Assembly: GCF_963662805.1 (NCBI RefSeq)
Contig: NZ_OY759863.1
Span: 186,001-250,000, forward strand
Length of the DNA: 64,000 bases
Source: an uncultured Cohaesibacter sp.
Lineage (GTDB): Bacteria > Pseudomonadota > Alphaproteobacteria > Rhizobiales > Cohaesibacteraceae
Direction of reading: 5' to 3'
A program made the position numbers and the translations under genes. A model generated the notes under the pieces. That model had not been told where the DNA came from, did no database searches, and saw only the letters and a program-made list of their open reading frames with translations. Every line of letters begins with the position of its first letter. Position 1 is the stretch's first letter. Shown one piece after another: positions 45,145-52,873 of the stretch.

Positions 45145-45975
45145 GTATCGACATGACAGCAACGGCCACCATTCCGTCTGGCAAGTTCGGTATCAACGCC
45201 AAGCTGGCCCAGACCACAAGAAGTTTCGGTCTGGCCCTCTCGGGGCTCCTGATCCTGCTCGCAGCTTGGTGGTTCGGCGGATATCTCATCGAGAATGATC
45301 CGGACATGATGGCATTTGCCGATTTTGCCCCGGAACCGGCGCTGATCCGTCTCTTCGAGATGGTCAGCAGCGGTGAAGCGGTCGAGATGACCATCCCAAG
45401 TCTTCAGCGGGTGCTGATGGGCATGGCGATTGCCACGCTCCTCGGTGTGCCTATCGGAATTCTGATCGGACGGGTCGCCGTTTTGGCGGGAAATCGCCAA
45501 CGTGCCGTTCCAGTTCCTCAGAATGATCTCGCCGCTCTCGTGGATGCCGATTGCTGTCATGGTCTTTGCCACGTGGGACGGAGCGATCGTCTTCCTGATT
45601 GCTGTCGCGGCAGTCTGGCCGATCCTCTTCTCGACGGCTGCCGGGTTACGCCGGGTGGATCCGGACTGGTTCCGGGTCGCACGCAATCTCGGGGCCCGTC
45701 CCTGGCACATGCTGATGACGATCATTCTGCCTGCGATCTCGCAGGACATCCTGACCGGCATTCGCCTCGCCCTCGGTGTCGCATGGATCGTGCTGGTGCC
45801 CGCCGAATATCTCGGCGTCACCTCGGGCCTCGGCTACTCGATCAACGATGCCCGCGACACCCTCGAATATGACCGCCTCGCAGCGACAGTGCTGATCATC
45901 GGCGTCATCGGCTTCGTCCTTGATTTTGCCTGTCAGCAGGCAATCGCAAAACTGAGCTGGCATCGCGACGACTAG
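45141..45975 (+). pseudogene. NitT/TauT-type ABC permease, one frameshift
   Basis: A BPD_transp_1 permease of about 277 residues once corrected. The N-terminal half (ALSGLLILLAAWWFGGYLI, VLMGMAIATLLGVPIGILIGR) and C-terminal half (the EAA-loop-like ARNLGARPWHMLMTIILPAISQDILTGIRLALGVAW) are in different frames. The break lies at 45485-45486, where one surplus G turns VLREIANVPFQFLRM into nonsense. Removing it gives a seamless protein, so a sequencing error is likely. The ATG overlaps the binding-protein stop by 4 bases. It forms the channel together with the ATPase and the Tat-exported receptor. Confidence 0.85.
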
Positions 45976-46025
45976 TCGACGATCCGGCCCGCCAACACAC
46001 AAGACACGACATAAAGGAGAAAGAC

Positions 46026-46586
46026 ATGTCTGAGACCCCAACCGCCCTGACCGGCTGCCTCACCCCTGATGTACCGGCTGGCCTCGCCCCGATTTCCAAG
46101 GAAGGTCTGGAAGACCTGATCGCGAAAGGCAAAGCCAATCCGCAGGCAATCAAGACCCTGAAATGCAAGACCGTTGCAGAGGGCCGTTTCCGTCACGCCA
46201 ACTATATCCGTGATCTTCAGCCCTACATCGTTGATGAACCGCCGGGCCTTCTGGGCGACGACACCGCTCCGAACCCGTCTGAGGCCTCTCTTGCGGCCCT
46301 TGGCTCCTGTATTGCTGTCGGCCTTCATGCCAACGCGATTGCCCGCGGCATCACCGTTCAGAAGCTCGAGCTGTCTCTGGAAGGTGATCTCAACATCACC
46401 GCAGTCTGGGGCACCGGCGATGTTTCTGAAAAACCGGTCGGCTTCACCGATGTTCGCATTTCCGTCGACATGGAAGCGGATTGCCCGCAATCGGAAATCG
46501 ACGAGTTGATCGCTCACGTGACCCAGTGGTCGCCGGTGTTCAACACCTTCTCTCGTCCGGTCAACATGGTGGCCGAGTCCGTTTGA
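46026..46586 (+). CDS. OsmC-family protein
   Basis: A 186-residue OsmC/Ohr-fold protein. The two redox cysteines are present: Cys95 in AALGSCIAVGL and Cys153 in ADCPQSE. An AAAGGAG lies upstream of ATG 46026. Members reduce organic peroxides or, in the sulfur-linked subgroups, handle reactive sulfur. The position between an ABC importer and an acyl-CoA-dehydrogenase-like enzyme, and ahead of a rhodanese, makes a sulfur-transfer or thiol role attractive (inference). Confidence 0.88.
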   Translation: MSETPTALTGCLTPDVPAGLAPISKEGLEDLIAKGKANPQAIKTLKCKTVAEGRFRHANYIRDLQPYIVDEPPGLLGDDTAPNPSEASLAALGSCIAVGLHANAIARGITVQKLELSLEGDLNITAVWGTGDVSEKPVGFTDVRISVDMEADCPQSEIDELIAHVTQWSPVFNTFSRPVNMVAESV

Positions 46587-46595
46587 TCCCCTCAA

Positions 46596-46627
46596 AGCTG
46601 CGCCCCTCTTTAGGGATGGGCGCAGCT
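46596..46627 (+). promoter_or_regulatory. Intercistronic hairpin between OsmC and the ACAD-like gene
   Basis: Perfect 10-base arms AGCTGCGCCC/GGGCGCAGCT, 12-base loop, no T-run. It is one of three such hairpins inside this operon and may set RNA processing or stability. Confidence 0.65.
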
Positions 46628-46659
46628 CCCCCGGGCAACACTAGAACAGGAGTGCCGAG

Positions 46660-47769
46660 ATGAACGTGGCTGTAGCGATCACCGAAGCCAACTTTGAGGA
46701 AATCGAACGCATTTCCTCCAACGAACTTTCGCCCATCGTCCGCAAGATCGACGACGAACGCGTGTATCCCGAAGAGATCATGCGCGCCTATGGGGCGGCT
46801 GGCGCCTATGCCACCCACATTGACGGACCAGACGGCAACACCGATCTGACCAACGCGCTTCTGGCTATGGCTCGCGCCTCTGAGGAATGCCTGTCGACCG
46901 GCTTCTGCGTCTGGTGTCAAGATACGCTGGCCTGGTACATCTCATCCTCTGACAACGAGTATTTGAAATCCCATGTCCTGCCGAAAGTCGCCAAAGGCAT
47001 GGCGCTGGGCGGGACCGGCATGTCCAACCCGTTGAAGGCCATTGCCGAGATCGAACCGATGCGCCTCAAAGCTGTCCGCGTCGAGGGCGGCTATCAGGTC
47101 AAGGGCATGCTGCCGTGGATCTCCAACCTCACCGAAGACGGCTATTTCGGCACCATGTTCCATGTGGATGTGGAAGGTCAGGATCAGCCCAAGAAGGTTA
47201 TGGCGATCATTCACGCCGAATGGGAAGGCATCAAGCTGCGCCTCGACCACGACTTTGTCGCGATGGGGGGCACCGCCACCTGCAACGCCCAGTTCCGCGA
47301 TGTTTTCGTTCCGGACACTTTCATTCTCGGCGATCCCGCTCTCGATTTTATCAAGCGCATTCGCCCTGGCTTCGTTCTACTGCAATGTGGCATGGCCGCT
47401 GGCATCATCAAGAATTGCATTGACCTGATGAAACAGGTCGAGAAGCCGCTCGGGCATATCAATCAGTATCTCGAGAAGCAGCCTTCCGACATCGAAGCCG
47501 AGTATAACGCCCTGCTCGCCGATGTTCTGGAACTGGCCAAAACCCCTTACGACCAGTCAGATGCCTTTTTCAAGCGTGTGCTCGAAGCCCGTCTGAAGGG
47601 TGGAGAGCTGTCAGTCGAAGCCGCCCATTGGGCCCAGTTGCATTGCGGTGCCCGCGGTTATGTTACCAACGGAGCCGCCCAGCGCCGCCTTCGCGAAGCC
47701 TATTTCATTGCCATTGTTACACCCGCTACCAAGCATCTGCGCAAGATGATCGCAGAGCTGGAGGCTTGA
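46660..47769 (+). CDS. Acyl-CoA-dehydrogenase-like flavoprotein
   Basis: 369 residues with the three-domain ACAD layout: an N-terminal helical part, a beta domain (GGTGMSNPLKAIAEIEPMRLKAVRVEGGYQVKGMLPWISN) and a C-terminal helical domain ending in HCGARGYVTNGAAQRRLREAYF. It lacks an obvious catalytic Glu in a standard ACAD context, and it resembles the desulfurisation/N-hydroxylation (DszC/SoxC-like) side of the superfamily as much as true acyl-CoA dehydrogenases. No CoA ligase, hydratase or thiolase is nearby, so it may be a flavin-dependent oxidase or monooxygenase of the operon's substrate (inference). Confidence 0.75.
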   Translation: MNVAVAITEANFEEIERISSNELSPIVRKIDDERVYPEEIMRAYGAAGAYATHIDGPDGNTDLTNALLAMARASEECLSTGFCVWCQDTLAWYISSSDNEYLKSHVLPKVAKGMALGGTGMSNPLKAIAEIEPMRLKAVRVEGGYQVKGMLPWISNLTEDGYFGTMFHVDVEGQDQPKKVMAIIHAEWEGIKLRLDHDFVAMGGTATCNAQFRDVFVPDTFILGDPALDFIKRIRPGFVLLQCGMAAGIIKNCIDLMKQVEKPLGHINQYLEKQPSDIEAEYNALLADVLELAKTPYDQSDAFFKRVLEARLKGGELSVEAAHWAQLHCGARGYVTNGAAQRRLREAYFIAIVTPATKHLRKMIAELEA

Positions 47770-47804
47770 TTTCATCCATACTGCCAACTGAAAAGGAATA
47801 CGAA

Positions 47805-48660
47805 ATGATTGATTCAGCGCTTATTTCTCCGTCAGAACTCGAAAGCCTCATGGCAAGCGAACCCTGTGTGATCATCGACACGCGCGATGGCGACAGCTTT
47901 GCCGCTGGCCATATTCCCGGCGCCGTCAACCTCAATGACATTTTCACCTTCCTCGCCACCTCGTCCAAGGATGGCCTCACCGAACTGACCGACAAGTTCG
48001 CGGCCGAGTTTTGGAGCAGCCGGTCTGTCGGGCGAAGAAACCGCCGTCATCTACGAGCAGTCCATGAACTCCGGCTTTGGCCAATCCTGCCGCGGCTTCT
48101 TCCTGTTGCAGTTCCTCGGCTACCCGAAAGTCAAGGTGCTGCATGGAGGCTATGCTCTCTGGCAGGCAGAAGGCATGCCGACCAGCACCGAGATCAGCGC
48201 ACCGGAACCCAAGACCTTCCCGGTTGTCGACACCGGTCATGACCTGATGCTCGACATTGCCGATATGATGGATGCGATTGGCAACGAGAGCATCGTCAAG
48301 CTCGACGTGCGCGATGTTGATGAGTGGATTGCTGAATCTTCCTCGCCCTATGGTAAGGACTTCTGCCCGCGCAAGGGGCGTCTGCCCGGTGCCACATGGC
48401 TTGAATGGTATCGCATGATGAAGCCGACCGCCTCCGGCCCGATGTTCAAGTCGAAGGAAGAGATCCTCGCCGAATGCGCCAACGTTGGCGTGTCGACGGA
48501 CAAGTCGGTCTATCTCTACTGTTTCAAGGGCGCCCGTGCTTCCAACACCTATCTCGCGCTCAAGGAAGCAGGCTTCAGCGATGTGAAGATCTATTTCGGC
48601 TCCTGGAATGAATGGTCTCGCGATCCGGCCCTGCCGATCGAGGAAGGCCTTCCTTACTGA
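47805..48660 (+). pseudogene. Two-domain rhodanese (thiosulfate/mercaptopyruvate sulfurtransferase), one frameshift
   Basis: A tandem rhodanese-domain enzyme of 284 residues once corrected. Domain 1 has IIDTRDGDSFAAGHIPGAVNL. Domain 2 has KLDVRDVDEWIAESS and the active-site loop YLYCFKGARASNTYLALKEAG, with the catalytic Cys, followed by YFGSWNEWSRDP. An extra T in TTTT 48009-48012 breaks the frame; removing it gives AAEFGAAGLSGEETAVIYEQS. It transfers sulfane sulfur, classically to cyanide, giving thiocyanate. In this operon it sits between an ACAD-like enzyme and a ferredoxin reductase, with cyanase further on. Confidence 0.87.
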
Positions 48661-48671
48661 TCCCACCCCCA

Positions 48672-48703
48672 GATCGCGGGCATCTTTCGAGGTGCTCGCG
48701 ATC
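48672..48703 (+). promoter_or_regulatory. Intercistronic hairpin between rhodanese and ferredoxin reductase
   Basis: GATCGCGGGCA/TGCTCGCGATC, an 11-base stem with one G-U pair and a 10-base loop. It has no T-run. Confidence 0.6.
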
Positions 48704-48759
48704 GCCCGACGACCCCGCAAACTTTACTGCCCATTCAGACCTCGGAAAGACCCCGACTC

Positions 48760-49935
48760 ATGCAAAATCCATTCATCATCATTGGCGCTGGCCAGGCAGG
48801 CATGAAGGCCGCAGAAACCCTGCGCAACTCCGGGTATGAAGGCTCCTTGCTGATGATCGGCGACGAAGACTGGCTGCCCTATCAGCGCCCGCCCCTGTCA
48901 AAGGCCTATCTGAAAGGCGAGTTGGGCGAAGACCGCCTGTTTCTGAAGTCGCCAGACTTCTTCAAGGACAAGGCCATCGACTTTCTGGGCGGCAAAACAG
49001 TCACGGCCATTGATCCGAACAACCATACCATCACCCTGTCCGACGGCGACATGCGCGCCTACTCCAAGCTTCTGCTGAGCACCGGCACCCGCGCTCGCAC
49101 CCTGCCGATCCCCGGAGCCGAGTTGGCAGGTGTTCATAGCCTTCGCAGCATCAACGACACCAAGAGGATCGCCGCTGACCTCAAGTCCGCCAGACGCGTC
49201 GTCATCATCGGCGGAGGATATATCGGACTGGAATTTGCCGCTGTTGCGGCCTCGATGGGCAAGTCCATTGCCGTCATCGAGGCGCAGGAGCGCGTGCTTG
49301 CCCGCTCGGTTGCGCCTGAAATGTCGGCCTTTTTCGAAGATTTGCACAAGAGCCACGGCGTTGATCTGGTGCTTGGTCAAGGCGTGGCGGCCATCGTTGG
49401 CAACGGATCCGTCTCCTCTGTCCAGCTGGCATCTGGGGAGACCATGCCCGCAGATCTGGTCCTGATCGCGGCCGGAGCCATCCCCAATGCCGAGTTGGCC
49501 ATGGATGCCGGGATTGATAACGAACAGGGGATCCTTGTCGACAGCGCCTGCCACACCAGCGCCCCGGACATCTATGCCGCCGGGGACTGCGCAAAGTTTC
49601 ACTCAGCCCGTTTTGGCAGCGCTCTCCGGCTCGAAAGCGTCCAGAATGCGTCTGATCAAGGCAAGGTCGCAGCCCTGTCGATGCTGGGTCAGGACGCGAG
49701 ATACGATCCGGTTCCGTGGTTCTGGTCGGATCAATATGATGTCAAGTTGCAGATCGCGGGCATCAATCAGGGCTATGACCGAACCGAAATCGTCGGAGAT
49801 CCGGCATCGGGGCGCTTTTCCCTCAAATACTTCCGTGGCAACCGCCTACTTGCGGTTGACTCCGTCAATGACCCCCGCTCCCATATGATGGCGAGAAAAG
49901 ACCTCGCCCGCCCAAGAGATGAGCTGGCGGCCTGA
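48760..49935 (+). CDS. FAD-dependent ferredoxin reductase (putidaredoxin-reductase-like)
   Basis: 391 residues. The FAD motif FIIIGAGQAGMKAAETLR, the DWLPYQRPPLSKAYLKG block, the NAD motif VVIIGGGYIGLEFAAVAAS and DIYAAGDCAKF are the standard marks of oxygenase-coupled NADH:ferredoxin reductases. It would pass electrons from NADH to the [2Fe-2S] ferredoxin encoded two genes downstream. Such pairs normally serve a P450 or Rieske oxygenase, but none is present in the window, so the terminal acceptor is open. Confidence 0.9.
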   Translation: MQNPFIIIGAGQAGMKAAETLRNSGYEGSLLMIGDEDWLPYQRPPLSKAYLKGELGEDRLFLKSPDFFKDKAIDFLGGKTVTAIDPNNHTITLSDGDMRAYSKLLLSTGTRARTLPIPGAELAGVHSLRSINDTKRIAADLKSARRVVIIGGGYIGLEFAAVAASMGKSIAVIEAQERVLARSVAPEMSAFFEDLHKSHGVDLVLGQGVAAIVGNGSVSSVQLASGETMPADLVLIAAGAIPNAELAMDAGIDNEQGILVDSACHTSAPDIYAAGDCAKFHSARFGSALRLESVQNASDQGKVAALSMLGQDARYDPVPWFWSDQYDVKLQIAGINQGYDRTEIVGDPASGRFSLKYFRGNRLLAVDSVNDPRSHMMARKDLARPRDELAA

Positions 49936-49983
49936 ACACCTTCTTATTTCGTCAACCAAATCTGATACTTAAAGGAGACACAC

Positions 49984-50460
49984 ATGTCTGAAATACCTAC
50001 CAAACTGATGTCGAAAATCGAAATGACCGAACTCATCATGGCAGCCAAGTTCATCAACAAGAAGAGCTGGAAAGAAATCTCCGCGGCTGCCGGCATGTCC
50101 GAAGTCTTCGTTGTATCTGCTTGCCTTGGTCAGAACTCCTTGCCCGAAGAAGCAGCCGTAAAGGTCGCCAGCTTCCTTGATCTTGGCAATCGCGCAAAAG
50201 ACGTGGAAATCGCCCTGCAGCTGCCCCCAAAGAAGGGTCAGGAAGCCGAGGCCGTCTCCAAAGACCCGCTGATCTATCGTTTCCACGAAATCATCTATGT
50301 CTATGGCGACACGATCAAGGAACTCATCCACGAAGAATTCGGAGACGGCATCATGAGCGCGATCGACTTCGACCTGAAAATCGACCGCGTCGAGAATCCG
50401 AAGGGCGACCGCGTGCTCGTCTCCATGACCGGCAAGTTCCTGAAGTATAATCAGTGGTAA
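49984..50460 (+). CDS. cynS: Cyanase (cyanate hydratase/lyase)
   Basis: 158 residues, the normal length. The N-terminal HTH-like domain is followed by the catalytic domain. Arg99 and Glu102 (PLIYRFHEI) and Ser125 (DGIMSAIDFD) match the Arg96/Glu99/Ser122 triad of the E. coli enzyme. It converts cyanate and bicarbonate to ammonia and CO2. AAAGGAG precedes ATG 49984. Unlike in cyn operons, no carbonic anhydrase or CynR is adjacent; it is embedded among sulfur- and redox-linked genes. Confidence 0.93.
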   Translation: MSEIPTKLMSKIEMTELIMAAKFINKKSWKEISAAAGMSEVFVVSACLGQNSLPEEAAVKVASFLDLGNRAKDVEIALQLPPKKGQEAEAVSKDPLIYRFHEIIYVYGDTIKELIHEEFGDGIMSAIDFDLKIDRVENPKGDRVLVSMTGKFLKYNQW

Positions 50461-50471
50461 GAGCCTGACGT

Positions 50472-50502
50472 CTTTGGCTGGCCAATCCTGCGCCAGCCAA
50501 AG
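50472..50502 (+). promoter_or_regulatory. Intercistronic hairpin between cyanase and ferredoxin
   Basis: Perfect 10-base arms CTTTGGCTGG/CCAGCCAAAG with an 11-base loop, 12 bases after the cyanase stop; no T-run. Confidence 0.65.
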
Positions 50503-50545
50503 GCTTCCAGAGCAAAAGCCTAATGAAATCCGCGAGAAGACAATC

Positions 50546-50863
50546 ATGATTTCAGTTACCTTTGTGAACGAGGCTGGTGACAAGCAGACCCTTGAAGGCA
50601 GACCAGGCGACAGCGTCATGCAGCTTGCCGTGATGCACGGCATTGAAGGCATCGAAGGGGAATGCGGCGGCTCGATGAGCTGCGCGACCTGCCATTGCCA
50701 TGTCGATGACGGCTGGAAGGAAAAGACCGGCTCCCCGTGCGAAACCGAGCTCGACATGCTCGAATTTGCCGAAGGTGAAATGACCGAGCGGTCCCGGCTG
50801 AGCTGCCAGTTGCGCCTCAGCGAAGAGCTCAACGGTCTGACCATCTGGACAGTCAGCAAATAG
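50546..50863 (+). CDS. [2Fe-2S] ferredoxin (adrenodoxin/putidaredoxin type)
   Basis: 105 residues. Cluster ligands are Cys40, Cys46, Cys49 (ECGGSMSCATCHCHV) and Cys87 (RLSCQLR), the CX5CX2CX~37C pattern of oxygenase-type ferredoxins. It is acidic. ATG 50546 was chosen because it gives the family N-terminus. It is the last gene of the operon; with the reductase two genes upstream it forms an electron-transfer chain. The hairpin at 50884-50931 probably ends the transcript. Confidence 0.92.
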   Translation: MISVTFVNEAGDKQTLEGRPGDSVMQLAVMHGIEGIEGECGGSMSCATCHCHVDDGWKEKTGSPCETELDMLEFAEGEMTERSRLSCQLRLSEELNGLTIWTVSK

Positions 50864-50883
50864 CTCCCAACAATACCCTCATG

Positions 50884-50931
50884 AAAACACCCCCGCCCCA
50901 TGAGGGAGACGAAGGTGTTTTATACTTAAAT
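50884..50931 (+). terminator. Probable terminator of the ABC/cyanase operon
   Basis: Arms AAAACACC (50884-50891) and GGTGTTTT (50924-50931), with a C-rich and G-containing interior (CCCCGCCCCATGAGGG), followed by ATACTT. It resembles a terminator, though the loop is long. Confidence 0.5.
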
Positions 50932-50941
50932 GGACAACCGT

Positions 50942-51005
50942 CATTTCCACCACAGCCATCCGGACGCCGGGGCACGGCGGACTATGGTGGAAATGCACAG
51001 GTTCA
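50942..51005. repeat. Long inverted repeat between ferredoxin and the small secreted protein gene
   Basis: Perfect 11-base arms CATTTCCACCA (50942-50952) and TGGTGGAAATG (50995-51005) around 42 GC-rich bases. It lies between converging genes. It may be the terminator of the minus-strand gene or a REP-like unit; no transposase is nearby. Confidence 0.4.
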
Positions 51006-51042
51006 ACGGCAACCCTTAAGAGAGTTTCCTGCTTTCATCGGT

Positions 51043-51342
51043 TTAGCTGTTGTCCGGATCGAAGAAGCAGGTGTAGCCAACAAAAGCGGCGTTGGAGTCA
51101 GCGGTCGGAACAAAAGCAGGCATCGTGTCTGCGCCAAAAGAGCACTGCGCGCTGTTTGCAACATAACGGTCATACTGACCAGCACCGGTCGACAGGATCA
51201 CGCTACCCTGCTTCTGGATGAGCTCTTTGACTTGGGAAGCGGTCAGATCCTGACTGTTGATGCGATTGGTCGTCATGGCCTGAGCGCCGGAGGCGACAGC
51301 AGTTACAGCAATAAGGGATAGTGCAAGTACAAGTTTTTTCAT
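51043..51342 (-). CDS. Small secreted protein of unknown function
   Basis: 99 residues with a clear signal peptide (MKKLVLALSLIAVTAVASGAQA|MTT). The mature ~77 residues contain two Cys (AQCSFGAD and GYTCFFDPD) that may form a disulfide. I do not recognise the family; related short periplasmic proteins with a 'SVILSTG...YDRYV' stretch are common in Rhizobiales. It is monocistronic, with a GGAAATTCC-rich region upstream. Confidence 0.6.
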   Translation of the reverse strand: MKKLVLALSLIAVTAVASGAQAMTTNRINSQDLTASQVKELIQKQGSVILSTGAGQYDRYVANSAQCSFGADTMPAFVPTADSNAAFVGYTCFFDPDNS

Positions 51343-51792
51343 CGGAATTTCCTTTCACGTGTTTCCGGTTTCGATGACTGGAAAATAGGAATGCGCTCAC
51401 CGAAGCTCCAATCAACTGGCTTCACATCGGAGTTTTGTTTCGTGATGCACAAAGCACCGGCTTGTGATTGGAATGTTTGTGGAATGGCCCTTGAAATGTT
51501 GGAGCGCGGACAGAAGTGGCGCAGCCCGAGTTCTGAATTTGGCCGAAGCCAGCGAACAAGCATTTGAGCCGGATAAAGCCGAGAGGAAATGACGCACAAC
51601 GACGCGAGCACCAGCGCTCAACAGCGCTGATCACGGGTTGCGTGAGGCAGCGTGCAAAAAAGCTGGCAAATGGGCAGAGAAGTTTGGTCCTACGCCCGCA
51701 AACGGGCGCGAACCGGCCGCAACTTTGTTGAAAAAGCCGGTGTGGAAGAGCTTGATGCCTGTGGATTGGTCAGCAGGTGGGCGGCAATGGGC
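51343..51792. other. Non-coding interval
   Basis: A 450-base gap between the start of the small secreted protein and the end of the BASS gene. Short frames on both strands look like chance. The only structure I see is a CGCCCG-CAAA-CGGGCG hairpin at 51693-51708. Confidence 0.4.
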
Positions 51793-52801
51793 CTATTTGG
51801 TGATCGAACCTGCCATCGCCCCAGCCGGTTTCTGCTCCTGAACGGCTTGCCCGGCCTTTTGGGAAACATAGGCACACACCAGCAACTGGCTCATATGGTA
51901 GATCATGATGGGCAGAACGATGGCCCCGACCTGATCTGCGGCAAACAGGGCGCTGGCAATCGGCAAAACCGCTGGCAAGGCTCTTGGTCGACCCGCAATA
52001 GAACAGCACCGCCTGATCCTCGCGGGAGAGCTTGAACGCCCGCCCGCCGATAACCATGGTTCCCATGGTCAGAGCCAGAAAGACCAGAATGACACCAAAC
52101 AGAATGACGAGGCTCGACGTCGGAATGGCGTTCCACAGACCGGAGGTGGTGCCGGAACTGAAGGCCTTGTAGACGATCAGGAGGATCGAGCCGCGATCCA
52201 CGATCATGGTCAGGATTTTGTGCCTTGCGATGAAGCCGCCGATCAGGGGGCGCACCAGTTGGCCGACAACAAAGGGCAGCAGGATCTGTGTGCTGATCTT
52301 GATAATCGCGTTAAAGCTCACGCTCCCGTCGCCCTGATGCATCAGCAGCGCCACGAGCGCGGGCGTCAACACCACACCGATCATATTCGAGACAGACGCC
52401 GCACAGATTGCGGCAGGCACATTGCCGCCTGCGATGGATGTGAAGGCAATCGAGGACTGGACCGTTGACGGCAACACCGCCAGAAACAGAAGGCCGAGTG
52501 TGACCGTCGCCCCCAACAAGGGGCCGAAGATGGAGGCGAGGGCCAGACCGATAATCGGGATGACGAGATAGGTGGCAAGAAAAGTCAGCCCCTGCAGGCG
52601 CCAGTTCATCAGGCCGGCCTTGACCGAACTTGCATCAAGCTTGGCGCCATAAAGGAAGAAAAGCAGAGCGACGGCCCAATAGGTGACATGGCCGAGCCCG
52701 GTCATGGCAATACCTTCAGCAGGGAGCAACAGCCCAAGGCAGACCATGGCGATCAGCAGCAGCATGTAGGTGTCGATGCCGATCTTTTTAAGAAATTTCA
52801 T
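51793..52801 (-). pseudogene. BASS-family bile acid:Na+ symporter-like transporter, one frameshift
   Basis: A 335-residue, ~10-TM protein after correction. Recognised by LPSTVQSSIAFTSIAGGNVPAAICAASVSNMIGVVLTP and FYCGSTKSLASG, which are conserved in the YfeH/P7-like branch of the BASS family. The frame breaks at AAAA 51965-51968 (one surplus base); removing it gives SLASGLPIASALFAADQVGAIVLPIMIYH. This branch carries organic acids or unknown solutes rather than bile acids in bacteria. It is transcribed in the same direction as the gamma-glutamyltransferase and TRAP genes and may be the last member of their unit. Confidence 0.83.
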
Positions 52802-52873
52802 GTCGCCTCCAGCGATATCGCAGTCGGTTTGAGCCGAGTCCGTTGCTTTTGTTTTTGGAGCACGTCCCTTGGC

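Noticed and set aside
49984..50460. A standard cynTSX cyanate operon
   Set aside because: No carbonic anhydrase (CynT), CynX or CynR neighbour is present; cyanase is instead embedded between redox and sulfur-transfer genes.
48760..50863. A classical P450 or Rieske oxygenase served by the ferredoxin pair
   Set aside because: No haem-Cys motif (FxxGxRxCxG) and no Rieske CxH-CxxH pair is present in any gene of the operon or elsewhere in the window.
51638..52035. Overlapping plus-strand frames downstream of the small secreted protein
   Set aside because: They cross the 3' end of the BASS gene antisense, lack ribosome sites and show no domain.
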